A stretch of DNA of 64,000 nucleotides. It comes from Alisma plantago-aquatica (taxonomy: Eukaryota; Streptophyta; Magnoliopsida; Alismatales; Alismataceae). The position numbers and the translations under genes were made by a program. The DNA lies in contig OY856413.1 of the NCBI GenBank assembly GCA_963693085.1, positions 467,301,879-467,365,878 of the forward strand, written 5' to 3'. Below the pieces are notes generated by a model that was not told where the DNA came from, did no database searches, and saw nothing but the letters and a program-made list of their open reading frames with translations. Shown here in pieces: positions 24,201 to 36,935 of the stretch. Positions within the stretch are counted from its first letter, which is position 1. Every line of letters begins with the position of its first letter.

Positions 24201-26750
24201 ATAACAAGAGGAAATAAGCATTTGGCTGCAGTCCAAATATAGAGTTCTTCCCATTCCAAGAGTAGTGATGGTACATCCCACATTGCTAGTACACCTTCAA
24301 ATCTAGGTTGAAATGTGCATCACATGTCTCTACATCATGAACATCTCGATATCAGGGTTACTTCCATTGAAAACTAGTCTCAAACTCGCTTGGGTCATCA
24401 TACCATCCTTGGTCATCTCCTCTAGGTGTATAGGGTGCCAGCACTTTTGGGGTCATCCCTCTTCCCTTATGCATCCATAGAGTGCCTTCCTCATCTGCCC
24501 TTTGGGTCCCATGAGTTCATGAAGGTGATCAATCTCCTAACCCATGGCCCTCAGACAATGATAGTTGTTACCTCCTGACCCTATGGTCATGTGCAACTAG
24601 GGAATTAGGCAACTCCTACTCCCATCGGTCTTATCCCAACCTGACCCTAGGATAGACTTAGGATCCTAACATAGTACATATTCAACTTGAAACCTTTCCC
24701 AAGTCTCCATCATCTCTCTCAGCATTCATGGTCTGACTTACATCCTTTCATAGGGATCATGGTGACCTACCTACCTCAGTCAGGCCCCATAATGGTTACC
24801 TCCATGGTAACACATCCACATGCTCTTAGAGATGATTATCTATGGGTCTATAGGTTCATTCTCATACTATGTACTCTCCACTGAGCTCCTCAAGCTCCTA
24901 TGTGACATCCTTAGGTTATCTCAAACCTAACAAAAATTGGTACATACCCTCAAGAAGGGTCATTTCCCATGATGGGAGGAAAACTATCTCTCGATAATAG
25001 CAAAGGTCACACACATCCTCACGTCTAAGGTTTATGTCCATATGAGCATGCTTAACCCTAGCAAGCTACTAAGGCACATAGCTAACAAGCAGACCACCTA
25101 CTAAACCAAGCTAGGTATCCATGGTAGGTCATACTTTTTTTAATTCCTTAACATCGAACTGTCATCATACAAGCCTAAGTCACTGACCTATATGTAAGAG
25201 GTTCATCAAACATATACCTTAGTCTAAGGGTTTCCTTTTCCTCTAAACATGAGGGGTGTCATGCTCGAATATATAGAAATCGAATATCATCATGAGCATC
25301 AGGTGCACCAGGTAATACTACTTCCCCTCGTAGGTCTAGGAACCCTAGGTTCACTTTTCTGCAAGAGTTGTCCAACTGCATGATCAGCTTTTAACGATGA
25401 ACCAAACATGTACGAGGTATGGCATGCACTTCCTACTATCCTTCCACATGAACAACACCTCAAATTCAAGTCCTCCTCAAGGACAAACAACTAGGTATAA
25501 GGCCTCACAACTTGTTACTATACCTCCTCAAGGTCTAAGGAACTCTTCTTCCTATCCCTAGTAGGTAAGCACCTATATCATCAGGACATAGGTACCAACA
25601 ACCTCATCTTTCTTCTAGGGTTTGGTTCCTCTAAAGGCAACCAAGATACCAAAAGCCTCCAGGGGTCATGCACGAGGCAACCACAACCATCCACTTAGGT
25701 CGCAACATACCCAACTTCTCATGGTTCCTCATATTCCAGAGTCTAAGCTTCCAACCTTCTTATTTGGGTCTTTCTCTCTCTCTCTAGAGCTAACCCTACA
25801 AACAACCTTGCCACTGGAGGTTCTCTCTCTAAAAGGGTGGATTAAGCTCACATGCATACACTTACACGAGTGAAACCAACGTTCGCTCGAGATTATCTAT
25901 GGCTCTTTATGCTTAGCTCATAATCTATCCAACATGCCCTTATGGACTGAGTTTCGACCTACTGCCAGCACTTACTAACGTACTCTAGGTGCATACTATG
26001 CCATGCTCATATCATCCCATAGGGTTTCTATAGGGTCATCACTAACCTCATCAATGAAGGAGTTATCCTTCACCCTAACATGCACGACCCTTCCTCGGGT
26101 TGGGTCGCCAAAGGTACTAGGTTAGCCAACCTCACATGGCTCACACTATCATAAGGATTCAAAACCAACATCATGTCAACCCACGTACAAGGTCGACCAT
26201 GACTTCCATCTTATCATGCCATCTCTCTCTCTAACCACCACTTAGGGTTAGGGTTAGCATCATCCTCAGAGGATGTGTCAGGTCTCTACCTTTAATCGAG
26301 GTCTCTTCCTCTAAGACCAACTCTACTTCATCCTCCTAACAAGAAGGTCTAACCTTAGGTCTCTCCTGAGGGCATGACAAGACATGTCATACGACCTAAG
26401 CATGCAACTATTCTTTAGTTTATGCTTAAACTATTAAGCGTATGTCCATGACATCTTATTTACATGCTTTTTCATTAATTTGGTGGAGGATTCCTTAACC
26501 TTATCATACATACCCTGACCTCAAGAGGGTGAGGAAGAGAGAGAAAACCCTAAACCTCAGAATCTTAATAGAATTAGGGTTGAGAAGGGACGGAAATAGA
26601 TGAGAGAGTCCTAAAGGTATCTTATTTCGAGCCCCCGGACGTGATCCTTTTCTAGACACCGCTCTCTTTTGGAAAATTCTCTAATAACTCCCTCATTTCT
26701 ATGGAATTTATAAAATTTAATAATTACTAAAGATTAAATGAGGAACCAAT
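24201..26750 (-). other. Decayed interior of the gypsy element (expected gag, protease, RT)
   Basis: By position this stretch should hold gag, protease and reverse transcriptase, but I could not find a convincing RT or CCHC motif on either strand. Open frames are all under 90 codons. It is dense in point changes, consistent with an old insertion. Confidence 0.45.
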
Positions 26751-26762
26751 GCTCTGATACCA
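26751..26762 (-). promoter_or_regulatory. Primer-binding site of the gypsy element
   Basis: The plus strand reads GCTCTGATACCA, so the minus strand carries TGGTATCAGAGC, complementary to initiator tRNA-Met. It lies two bases inside the CATTACA end of the minus-strand LTR. This sets the element's orientation. Confidence 0.88.
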
Positions 26763-26764
26763 AA

Positions 26765-29700
26765 TGTAATGACCCCGCCTCCCGGTAACCCCCAATCAAG
26801 GGAGACTAAGGGGTCAGAGTCATTATCCCAATTTCTCCGATCAAAGGTTTGAAAAATAATCAGTAATAATTATTAAATTCTACCATGACTACACTGAAAG
26901 ATGGAATGAAAATAAAACTTTGCATACCGTTTTTTCAAAAACTTTGATATCTAACTTCTATCCACCTCTGGACTCTATTCTAACTAATTCTCCTTGCACT
27001 TTATTTCTTAATTTCACAATATGTCACTTTACCGTTTGACCTTTTCAATTTGTACCTAAAACACCGACAAACAAAACGTCGGTCAACATAAATGAATATG
27101 TCAGTATGTGGGGTAAACAATGATCAGGCAATTATCTGTAACAACATATTGCAGGCAATTATAGTTTAGCAAGCAAACTTTACATCTTAAACATAACTAC
27201 TCAATCCATACATACCCTAACCTCTGTGCTTGTCCCTATAGTGGACATGGATACTACTTCTCATATGATAGATCCCAACTAACCCCCATGATCCTACCTA
27301 ATAGGTAGATCAATACCTAGGGTTGAAGAGTCGCATGACACTACTAATAGGTAGCCCAATCCCTAATTCATGATATGCTAAAGAGTTGCATGGCACTACC
27401 CATAGGTAGCCCAATCCCTAACTCATGATATGCTAAAGAGTCGCATGGCACTACCCATGGGTAGCCCAATCACTGACTCATTATAACTTGATGGTTCTAC
27501 CTAATAGGTAGACCATGTACTAGGTCATCCTTTTCATCATTAGAGAAGCCACAGAGGAGGACTAGGACCGGAGCTAGTTATGTACACATATTTATGGTGA
27601 TAGTCATAGTCACTTTATAGTTGCATGAAATATAAGTCATCCAAGCAGTTATTTTCAGGCAACTGATAAAACATTCAGGAATCACTGTGAAACTAAAGCG
27701 ATTTAACCATAAGCATAACCACATACCTGATCTAGAGTAACTTGATGTCCAAGCAAGAATAATCAAGAGAAATCAATCAAGCAATCAACAATATCCTCAA
27801 ATTAATGCATATCATCCAAGTGTCATTATTTTATCCAAAACATTCTCAAGATCGACTTGGATTCCGTCTTAGGATTTCTAGGCCAACTTTAGGGTTTTAT
27901 TAGGGTTTTATCCTCCATAATACATTTATCACTTTTAATGCCCTTTTGGTCCACAACCCTAATTTCAACATCATAGGCATACTTGAATTTCAATTAAGCC
28001 TAATATATCTCTTTTACACTAAAACTACCATTTTTATCCTTTTAAGTTATGTCATGGTCAATAAGGTCAATTACCATCTTCGGTTTCTTTCTAATTGACA
28101 ACTCATATTTCATTATGGTCTAATTCACATATGAACTCTATTTATCACTAATTCCACATTTATCCACTAGGAAACCCTAATTACCAAATTAAGGGTATTT
28201 ATCCACAATTAGAATCTTTCATACTCAAATTAGCTTAGAATCATCATATCTCAGCTTTATTCATAGATTTGCACAATTAAAGCCATTAAGAGTCATAATT
28301 ACCAAGATTAGGGTTTCAAGGCCCATTAAAGCATATTCGTGTACATGGAACCCTACATTAATCAAACTATGCATAAAGATCATTCTTTTGGATCTAATAT
28401 GTCCTTTTTATAATCAACAGGTTAATATCCACTTTAAACATCCATATAACCCTTCCCAATTCATTAATCATCAATAATTAGGGTTTTTCGTTTATTAAAT
28501 CATTAAAGATAGCATTTTTACATACTTTTTTAATTTCAAGCAGAATTAGGCTTCACATATAATTTATTTGTGTTCCTCCCATTTTGAGGATCAATTTTCA
28601 TATATAATTTGTCTTAATCAGAGTTACCAATTATTTTCTACGAATTTGTAAAGAAATTACCTCCCGAGCCAATTAGAGAACGCCATGTCAGCCACTAGAA
28701 TTCTTTTTCTTTTTTGGCGGGTTGGGCCCAAACTATGTCGAGAAGACATTCCTACCATCGCCTTCCTTCACAAATGTCAGAGGCAAAGGCATCTTTTCCT
28801 CCTTCCTCATCTTCTTCCTTGCTTCCATGAATAGGGACGAAGCTGCTCGCAATCCTTGGTCAACTTAAACAGTTGACTTCCGTCTTTGATCCTCCGAATC
28901 CACGGGTGATGGCTCCATGAGCTCTACCTCCCTTGCCCGAACTTACCCTGATACCTGCCACCATCCACAGTGGTCGGGTTTGGCAGCCCCAGAAAAGCTC
29001 GTCGGCCTGCGGAAGATCCATGGAAGCTGCATCCACTAGAGGAGCACGGACCAAATTGGAAGAGGAGGGAACTCTGTTTGAGTTTGAGTAACTTCGCCAA
29101 TCCAAGACCATAAGAAAAGAATGCCTTATATAGGTTGGGTGAGGGGGTTTGAAGGCTATCAAAGTCCATCTCCCAAACAATTTGGGAACTTTCTCGAATC
29201 CCCACAAAAACAGAGAAAATTGGGGTTGTTTGTGCACAGATTTGCCTCCCCAACTCGATGGGAGAGTCCACCTTCATCCAAACTGATCAAAGTGAGAAAG
29301 AATCAGAGAGGGAAAGGAGTCCCTACTGTGCTCGGTTTCCTATATTCCAAATTGTGATGGAAGACAATCTCAGGATCATCCGATCGCCATCCAACGGCCA
29401 CACACGAGCATAGGTTGGGCCCAAAGGTTCTTGATTAAATTCTTTCTAAGGATTATCTCCCCATTAGGATAATTTGGAAAATTCATAACTCTCAATACAT
29501 ACATCCTTTTTCAACCAAAATTTAAGGAAACCTTTATCTTGGATTTTTCTACTTGTATACCGAATTTGACTCCCAAATTCCAAAGGAAAACAACTGTATC
29601 TTCATGTGCAAGTTATCATTTAATAAGGTATATTTTAAGCATATTTTCTCTCTCTTAATCTCTTATTTTCTTTATTTGGATTCCTTTTTCCATTAGAAAT

Positions 29701-30147
29701 CATGTGGACTCAAAATCCCATCCATGATGATTCTATTATCCATAAATCCACATATTTCTTATATTTTCATCATTATTTCAACTTTCCTTCTTATTAATGC
29801 TTTATTTGATTTTATCTTTTTCTTCTCCTATTATTTGCAACTTGGACTCCTTGGAACCCAAGAAATCTCAAAGATACGAAATCCATCTTTGGAGAATATT
29901 CCTTTTCCTTCTAGTGGTTTCTATATCTTCCTGTTTTCCATTTCTTCATTATTCATTTACTAATTGATTTTTTTTTCTTTTCCTTATTATTGGGCCCAAT
30001 AGCCAATAAAGCCCACAAAGCAACCAACAAGGTTTTTATATACGAAATTCATTTATTCAAATAAAATCACTCCATTATTTGTTCATTTATATTTATTAAG
30101 AGAAATTGCATTTCTCATCAAAAGAACCCAAAATTGGGGTTGTAACA
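26765..30147 (-). repeat. 5' LTR of the gypsy element
   Basis: The LTR is 3383 bp and runs TGTTACAACC...GGTCATTACA on the minus strand. The segment at 28650-29350 is richer in GC than the rest and contains frames of 117-125 codons (28860-29277) on the minus strand. These overlap each other and have no family signature, and probably reflect the leader region. Related but diverged sequence in the same orientation makes up 57744-60902: both share a GTCAGTATGTGGGG-like block and a GATCAATCAAGCAA-like block at matching places. Confidence 0.82.
29124..29132 (-). promoter_or_regulatory. Putative TATA box of the gypsy LTR
   Basis: TATATAAGG on the minus strand lies about 1.0 kb from the LTR start, at the edge of the GC-rich part. 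That is a plausible U3/R boundary. Position and sequence only. Confidence 0.45.
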
Positions 30148-31542
30148 GTCAAGTTGCTAACCACTAGTCTGCCCGTGGTACAGGTCACGACACTAGAAAC
30201 TAGGGTATACAAAACCCTCTAATTTTAGATACAACCGTAATTGTTCTCAATCACATCAAATGTATCAGTCATGACCATATCCATCCTCCACAACCTGCAT
30301 TGTGGGTGACAAGGATATATCCTCAACTTGCCACCTCCACATACTCAACAATATGCACTCTGAGTTTCCCTTAAGAATACTCATTTGATCATCCAGCAAG
30401 TTCTGACACTGAAGATGGCTCTATAGCATAGGGAACTACATGATTAGAGTTGCACTTGATTAGGTATGCTAATTTGGTAAATTAAGGCTGCATCAAACAA
30501 GTGGACATACAAACTCTAATTCACTTCTAGAAAGCATATAAATATCACAACTTTTAAAAGATATAAAATGTGTGGAACATGATTTCTCATCTCATCATCA
30601 CATGCTACTATTCACTTGCCATTCATGAGACCACACTAGTCATCATACTATCACAAGATATAAATCCTTTTCACAATATCACGGGGTATCAACCCTTATC
30701 AACACAAGAGGATTAGACCTCATTCAGGGCTCAACCATGCCCAAAGGACATTAAGACCATCATACTATCACATGATACAAATCCTTTTCACAATATCATA
30801 AGGTATCAACCCTTATCAACACTACAGAATTACACCTCATTCAGGGCTCAACCATGCCCAAAGGTCATTAAGACCATCATACTATTCCCTGCAAGCTCAT
30901 CATTATCTTTGCATGCCTTATAACAAGGTTCAACAACATCACTTACATATAATACACCGGATCAACACAATATTGCATTAATGAGCTAGGAGATATTCAT
31001 AAACAATCATAACATGGTTATATTAACATTAATAATATTCCTTTATTACATCAACATGCAAGGAATCTAGATATGATTAACCCTCATCATATTCATAATG
31101 CACATGTTTAGCATAAGAAAGTATCAACCATGTGGCTATGATAACCACCAATTAACACATTAAGGTTATGATCATGTTAAGGAGGTTATTTCACCATCAT
31201 GTCATCATATAAGTGTTGACCTAGAGGTTATTCATTACCTATATTTTGATAATGACTTAACCATTCCACTCATATGTATCTAATATGTGTGTTTAAGATT
31301 GTTTGCATGCATTAGGTACATGAAAAGGATCAAATATACAAATCCCTAGAATGGGTCAAGTTCAAGTCAAAATGGCTACAAGTGTGCATTTTGGGTTTTC
31401 TATGTAAAAAACCTTAGAACATCTATGTAATCACTTGTAATGATGAACTGACTTGTAACTTAGAAGAGAAAAATGTTTGGGAAAAAAATCACCAAGTGCT
31501 AATCACTTTAAATGCAAATTATAAAAGTGATTACAGGCACTT

Positions 31543-31774
31543 GGTCGGTCGAGTTTCCTAGGCTTGAAACTCGACCGATCAGTCCTTGGTTGATTTTCTG
31601 AAGATTGCATCGGTTGAGTTGTGCTTGCACAGAACTCGACCGATTAGGTCACTGACCATTTCAAGTTTAAATGGTCGGTCGAGTTTTGTTAGGACAAACT
31701 CGACCGATCATTTGAATATCAGTTTTGTCTTTTACTTGATCGGTCGAGTTACCCCCATTGAAACTCGATCGATT
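31543..31774 (+). promoter_or_regulatory. Four U3 hairpins, GGTCGGTCGAGTT family
   Basis: Stem pairs are 31543-31557/31566-31580, 31609-31620/31633-31644, 31671-31686/31696-31710 and 31738-31750/31762-31774, spaced about 65 bp apart. Arms of 12-15 bp are nearly perfect while loops differ, so the stems are under constraint. Sirevirus LTRs are known for dense palindromes upstream of the TATA box. The 3' LTR has the same four (about 40195-40427). Confidence 0.8.
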
Positions 31775-31909
31775 GCACTGTATGGAATTTGCAGAAAAGT
31801 GATGTGATCGTTGGTGAAGTGTTTTGGGAAAAAATAGAGTCATTTTCTTGAACAAAAAATGGTTATTTTTGTATCCAAGTGTCCCACAACTTAAAGGGAC
31901 ACCATCAAC

Positions 31910-31917
31910 TATAAATA
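31910..31917 (+). promoter_or_regulatory. TATA box of Sirevirus 5' LTR
   Basis: TATAAATA lies in CAACTATAAATAGACCCCC, about 135 bp after the last hairpin. The 3' LTR has it at 40563-40570. Transcription would be expected to start some 30 bp downstream. Confidence 0.75.
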
Positions 31918-32751
31918 GACCCCCTTGGAGTTCATTCCAAGTTGCTCTTCCATTGCAAACTTGGTTCTAGCATAGTTTAGAGTGTTCCAAGCCCTTGAGC
32001 CCCTTTCTCTATCTACCTTCAAGATAAATTTGTGAGTTATGAGTGAGTTAGGTCCAAGTGTATGAGAGTTATCCATTGTATGATGTACAACTCTCCTTTC
32101 TCTCTTCCTACCTCCTATTCCCTTTGAAGATTGATTGAAATTGCTTCTCCAAGTGAAAGAGAGGTTGCTGATGTTCTTCCCCGAGTGAAGGTGAAGATGA
32201 TGGTTGTTCTTCAAGAGTGTAGATATCTTGCTGCTCCAGATCCCTTGGTGAAGGTGAAACGTGGAGAAGTTCTCCAAGAGAAGGAGAGGTGAAAGGCAAA
32301 GCTCAAGTAATATGGGTAAATCCTGCAAGGCTGGAGACTAAGGTAAGATTGGGTAAGTCCTTTGAAGAAGGCTGAAGAATCTTGCTTCGTGGGTAAGTCC
32401 TTGGAAAGGTAGAAGATCTTAGATTGAGAAATTAAGTCCTTGGTTGTGTGGTTTATGTATCTTGTAATCTTATTATGATATATAAGAGGACCAAGTTGCA
32501 AATCCTAGAGTCTAACCAACTCTAGGTAGTGGAATGACATCACTCCTAAGTTTAGGACGTGGAACCACTCTAACCACCTGTCCAAGTGCTTGCTATTCAT
32601 TGTCTCTTATCCTTGCTTTTAATGCTAGATTAGGACATCAAATTACTGCTTGGTTTAGCTTCTGCACTAAGTTTAAATTGGTGGTCTAATTGATTTTATG
32701 AAGTGTGTGTAGCTCTATTCACCCCCCTCTAGATCCCATTGATCCAACAAG

Positions 32752-32766
32752 TGGTATCAGAGAAGG
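32752..32766 (+). promoter_or_regulatory. Primer-binding site, Sirevirus
   Basis: TGGTATCAGAGAAGG starts two bases after the LTR. The first 11 bases match the initiator tRNA-Met complement used by most plant copia elements. Confidence 0.9.
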
Positions 32767-32799
32767 TTTTCTCCAAGCTACTTCAATAAGTAGGAGAAG

Positions 32800-33693
32800 A
32801 TGGGCGATTCGGCTCTTGGGTCACTCAACCTTGAAGGAAGCTTCTCCATGAGACCTCCTCTCTTCGACGACACAAGCTTTCTATATTGGAATTGGAGAAT
32901 GCAATTCTACCTCCAAGGTGTGAGCTACGAAATGTGGAAGATTGTCCACCTCAAATACGAAGATCCAAAAGGGGACATCACCACGTGGACAGAAGCTGAG
33001 ATGAAGCGTGCTCAACTCAACCCCAAAGATGTGAGCATCATCTACACCGCTCTTACTCCATCTGAGTTCAACCGGATCTCTTCTTGGGACACAGCACATG
33101 AGATATGGCACAAATTGTGTGTCACCTATGAAGGAACCGAGCAAGTGAAGGAGGACAAAGTCTACATGCTTGGTGGTCTTCTAGAGAACTTCAAGATGGG
33201 TAAGAATGAGAGAGTAGCGGATATGTACACTAGGCTAAATGTCATCTTGAATAGCTTGGCAGCCCTTGGAAGTGTAATGGATCGAGGTACTATCAATGCC
33301 AAGATTTTGAGATCTCTTCCTAAGAGATGGGAGCCTAAGGTTTCTTCAATTGAAGAGGTATATAAGCTTAGTGAGTTGTCAACCGAGGAGCTGGTTGGTA
33401 ACCTCCAAGCCCATGAACCTAGGCTTGACAAGCAAGAAGAGGAAGAGAAAAGAGAAGAAAAGGAGTCTAAGAAGGTAAAGGACACAGCCTTCAAAGCACA
33501 AATTGAAGAAATGGTCCGGCAACAACAACTTGCCTTGAAGTCCCCCAGCCCTTCCTCAAGTGAAGATGAAGGTTCCAATGAGCATGAAGCAAACTACTCA
33601 AAGGGGAAACACTTCAAGAGAAAGCCCTCATCTTCAACTCCTAGATGCTATGAGTGTGGTCAAAAAGGCCACTACAAGAGTGACTGCCCATAG
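32800..33693 (+). CDS. gag: Sirevirus gag (capsid/nucleocapsid), ends at an early stop
   Basis: 297 codons from the first ATG after the primer site. Residues 1-190 match the UBN2/DUF4219 type of copia gag (WNWRMQFYLQG near residue 30, then WDTAHEIWHKLCVTYEGT, then LRSLPKRWEPKV). An acidic, lysine-rich stretch at about 205-235 is followed by a CCHC knuckle CYECGQKGHYKSDC near 282-295. TAG at 33691-33693 ends it directly after the knuckle. The frame then stays open to a second TAG (33772-33774) and continues in register into protease. I infer that gag and pol were one ORF before these changes. Gag forms the particle in which reverse transcription takes place. Confidence 0.88.
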   Translation: MGDSALGSLNLEGSFSMRPPLFDDTSFLYWNWRMQFYLQGVSYEMWKIVHLKYEDPKGDITTWTEAEMKRAQLNPKDVSIIYTALTPSEFNRISSWDTAHEIWHKLCVTYEGTEQVKEDKVYMLGGLLENFKMGKNERVADMYTRLNVILNSLAALGSVMDRGTINAKILRSLPKRWEPKVSSIEEVYKLSELSTEELVGNLQAHEPRLDKQEEEEKREEKESKKVKDTAFKAQIEEMVRQQQLALKSPSPSSSEDEGSNEHEANYSKGKHFKRKPSSSTPRCYECGQKGHYKSDCP

Positions 33694-33870
33694 ACCAAGA
33701 AGAGTCATCACAAGAGCAACCACACGAAGGAAGACAAGTACAAGAGAGAAGCCAAGTACAAGAGGAAAGATTAGAAGGAAAGAAGATCCAAAGATGCAGC
33801 TCATGCAGCGTGGGAGGAGTCTTCTTCAAGCTCCTCAAGCTCCGAAGATGGAGAATGCCACCTAGCTCTC

Positions 33871-36543
33871 ATGGCCTCTACTAGTGAAGATGTATCTGAG
33901 GTTAACAAGAGATGGATTGTTGATAGTGGCTTCTTTAAGCATATGACTGGAGAAATTAGCCATTTCAACAAGTTTGTGAAAAAGAAAGGAGGATCGGTAA
34001 CCTTCGGGGACAACAAGAAGGGTAAGGTTATAGGTGAGGGTGATGTAGGCAATGAACTTTGTATTAAAAATGTGTTGCTTGTGTATGGCCTACATCACAA
34101 TTTAATTAGTGTTAGTCAACTTTGTGATAATGGATATCTTGTGTTATTTACTTCTTTAGAATGCTTGCTTCTAGATTCCCTCTCCTACAATGTTATATAT
34201 AAGGGAACTAGAAATGGTAATCTTTATGTTATTGTTCTTGATGCTCTCATACTAAATAGATGCTTGGTTGTGGATAAAAATGATCTTTCTCTTTGGCATC
34301 ATCGTTTGGGTCATGTGAATTTGCATCAAATGAAGAAGTTGAACAAAAAGGACTTGGTCCGAGGACTTCCTAAATTGGATTTTGATAAGGATGAGGAATG
34401 CCAACCTTGTACACAAGGGAAACAAACCAAATCCTCCTTCAAATCCAAAGGAGTCATGAGTACCAAGAGAGTTCTTAAACTTCATCATATTGATCTATTC
34501 AGACCAATGAGAACACAAACGCTTCGTGGTTCCAAGTATTATCTTGTTATTGTCGATGATTTCTCTCGATATACTTGGACTTTCTTTCTCGTTTCTAAAA
34601 GCGATACTCTTGATGTTTTATCGAGCTTTTGTAAACGGGTTGAAAATGAAGCTTCTTGCCGAATTGTTTCTATCCGTAGTGATCATGGGGGAGAGTTTGA
34701 AAATGATCTTTTTGAGCGTTTTTGTGAAAAATCTAGTTATTCGCACAATTTCTCTTCTCCTCGTACACCTCAACAAAATGGGGTTGTAGAGAGGAAGAAT
34801 AGGTCACTACAAGAGATGGATAGGACCATTCTTCTTGAGTATGACACCCCTAAGAAGTTTTGGGCTGAAGCTGTTAACACGTCATGCTTTGTGCAAAACC
34901 GAGTTTTCACACATCCATCTTTAAAGAAAACCCCCTATGAACTATGGCGTGGTAGAAATTCGTCTATTGATTTCTTTCATGTTTTCAGATGTCCTTGTTT
35001 TGTTTTAAATACGAAGGATTCTCTCGACAAGTTTGATCCGAAATCTTATAAGGCTTTCTTCCTTGTCTATAGCACTACTAGAAGGGCATATAGAGTATTC
35101 AACATTGAATTGTCTAAAATTGAAGAATCTATCAATGTTAATTTTATTGAAACTAACCCTGTTGTTGGCAAGTATCTTGGTGATGATGATGTTGTAGATG
35201 AGTTGATTGCCGTATTAAAAGACCTCAACATAAAAAATAAAGGTAAGCAGGTGATAGAAGAAGAAGAAGAAGAAAAGAAGGATCCCACTCCCCGCTTTGC
35301 AAAGAATCACCCCAAGGAGTTGATCATTGGCAACCCGTTCGAGAGAGTGCGGACACGAGATGCTCACAACAAAGAACAAGCAGACAGTTACTTCATCTCC
35401 CAACTAGAGAAAAAGAACATTAAAGAATCCCTTGGTGATGATGAGTGGATCCTTGCCATGCAAGAAGAGCTAGAGCAATTCGAGAAGAATCGTGTGTGGA
35501 CCTTAGTGCCAAGACCAAGTGATAGAAAAATCATTGGCACCAAATGGGTCTACCGCAACAAGCTAGATGAGCATGGAAAAGTGGTAAGAAACAAAGCAAG
35601 GTTAGTAGCACAAGGTTACAACCAACAGGAAGGTATTGATTTTGATGAAAATTATGCTCCTGTTGCTAGATTAGAATCTATTCATATGCTACTTGCCTTT
35701 GCTAGCTATAAAAATTTCTTGTTATATCAAATGGATGTTAAAAGTGCATTTTTGAATGGTACAATCGAGGAGGAAGTATTTGTTGCTCAACCTCCGGACT
35801 TTGAAAATGACAAGTTACCCAATCATGTTTATTTGTTGCAAAAAGTTCTCTATAGACTCAAACAAGCACCTCAAGCTTGGTATGAGAAACTAAAGAACTT
35901 TTTGTTAGATAATGGGTATGTCATGGGCAAAGTTGATTCTACCTTGTTTCTAAAACAAACTTCTAACCATTTTCTTATAATTCAAATATATGTTGATGAT
36001 ATCATTTTTGGCGGGACTGATCTTGATCTTTGCAAGGAGTTTAGTTCTCTTATGCAGAGTGAGTTTGAAATGAGCATGATGGGTGAGTTGACCTTCTTCC
36101 TCGACTTTCAAATCAAGAAAACGAAGGAAGGAAACTTCATCAACCAAGGCAAGTACACAAATGAACTACTCAAGCACTTTGAGATGCAGAACATGAAGTC
36201 GATGGATACACCCATGTCAAACACCGCCAAACTTGACAAAGATGAAGAAGGTGAAAAGGTAGATGAGAAGTTCTATAGAGGTATGATTGGAAGCTTACTT
36301 TATTTAACTACCTCTAGACCTGATATTATGTTTAGTGTTGGCTTGTGCGCTCTCTTTCAATCTAGCCCTAAGAAGACGCATCTTACTGCTGTTAAGAGGA
36401 TTTTGAGATACTTAGCCAAAACCCAAAATTTTGGACTATGGTATCCTAAATCAAGGGATTTTCTCTTAGAGCATATAGTGATGCGGATTACACAGGGTGT
36501 TTGGTTGATAGAAAGTGCACAAGTAGCACTTGCTTCCTCCTAG
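33871..36543 (+). pseudogene. pol: Sirevirus pol: protease, integrase, RT (frameshifted before RNase H)
   Basis: 890 codons in the same register as gag. The protease DSG is at residues 18-20 (WIVDSG), but the usual CSxHMTG after it reads FFKHMTG. The integrase zinc site has H143/H144, H148 and the CQPC at 177-180; the catalytic triad is D208, D271 (SDHGGEF) and E307 (QQNGVVER), 35 residues apart. The RT active site YVDD is at 707-710, with TKWVYRNK and QMDVKSAFLNG upstream. In a short T run at 36459-36462 the frame shifts by one base, so the product ends with foreign residues at 36541-36543 and lacks RNase H. I chose 33871 only because it is the first ATG after the stop codons; the true start is that of gag. 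Confidence 0.9.
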
Positions 36544-36935
36544 GACCATGCTTAGTGTCTTGGTTCTCCAAGAAACAAAGTACGGTGGCATTATCAACTA
36601 CCGAAGTTGAATACATTGCAGTCGGGAGTTGTTGTGCACATGTCCTATGGATGAAGCAAATACTCCAAGACTTAAACATATTTTTTGATGCTTCTCCTAT
36701 CTTTTGTGACAATACTAGTGCAATTAATCTATCGTACTTGCATAGTAGAGCCAAGCATATAGAGGTTCGCCATCATTTTCTCCGTGACCACATTACCAAG
36801 AAAGATATCTATATCACACATGTGGACACAGAAAATCAGTTGGCGGACATCTTTACAAAACCTCTAGCTAGAGATCAATTTAATTTTATTCGGTCTAAAT
36901 TGCTTATTGTTGATTTGAATGATCTTTCCATATGA
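36464..36935 (+). pseudogene. Sirevirus RNase H, out of frame with RT
   Basis: The frame carries AYSDADYTG (first catalytic Asp), then TVALSTTEVEYIA with the catalytic Glu, then RAKHIEVRHHFLRD and a LADIFTKPL end typical of copia RNase H. It ends TGA at 36933-36935. It is complete in itself but reachable only if the one-base shift at 36459-36462 is bypassed. In a working element it would degrade the RNA strand during reverse transcription. Confidence 0.88.

Larger units (their letters stand above)
23149..30147 (-). mobile_element. Tekay-like Ty3/gypsy element, 5' part only
   Basis: Read on the minus strand this is a 5' LTR (30147-26765), a primer site (26762-26751) and a 3.6-kb decayed interior ending inside integrase. 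No 3' LTR is present. The order LTR, primer site, RNase H, integrase, and the integrase sequence itself, identify a Ty3/gypsy chromovirus of the Tekay/Del type. The right end cuts the inverted LARD LTR: at 30148 the sequence continues exactly as the uninterrupted sister LTR does near 47652. The expected matching duplication on the far side is lost with the 3' end. Confidence 0.78.
31214..32749 (+). repeat. Sirevirus 5' LTR
   Basis: 1536 bp, ends TG...CA. U3 holds four inverted-repeat hairpins built on TCGGTCGAGTT/AACTCGACCGA between 31543 and 31774, then a TATA box at 31910-31917. Frames of 60-140 codons on both strands within it are incidental. It differs from the 3' LTR by scattered substitutions and a few one-base indels, so the insertion is not recent but is younger than the LARD around it. 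Confidence 0.92.

Noticed and set aside
25940..26110. Plus-strand stretch reading like an RT entry segment (LINEGVI then SSGWV)
   Set aside because: The element is on the minus strand by primer site and integrase, no further RT blocks follow on the plus strand, and the resemblance is short.
28860..29277. Two overlapping minus-strand frames of 117 and 125 codons
   Set aside because: They lie wholly inside the gypsy 5' LTR in its GC-rich part, overlap in different frames and show no family motif.
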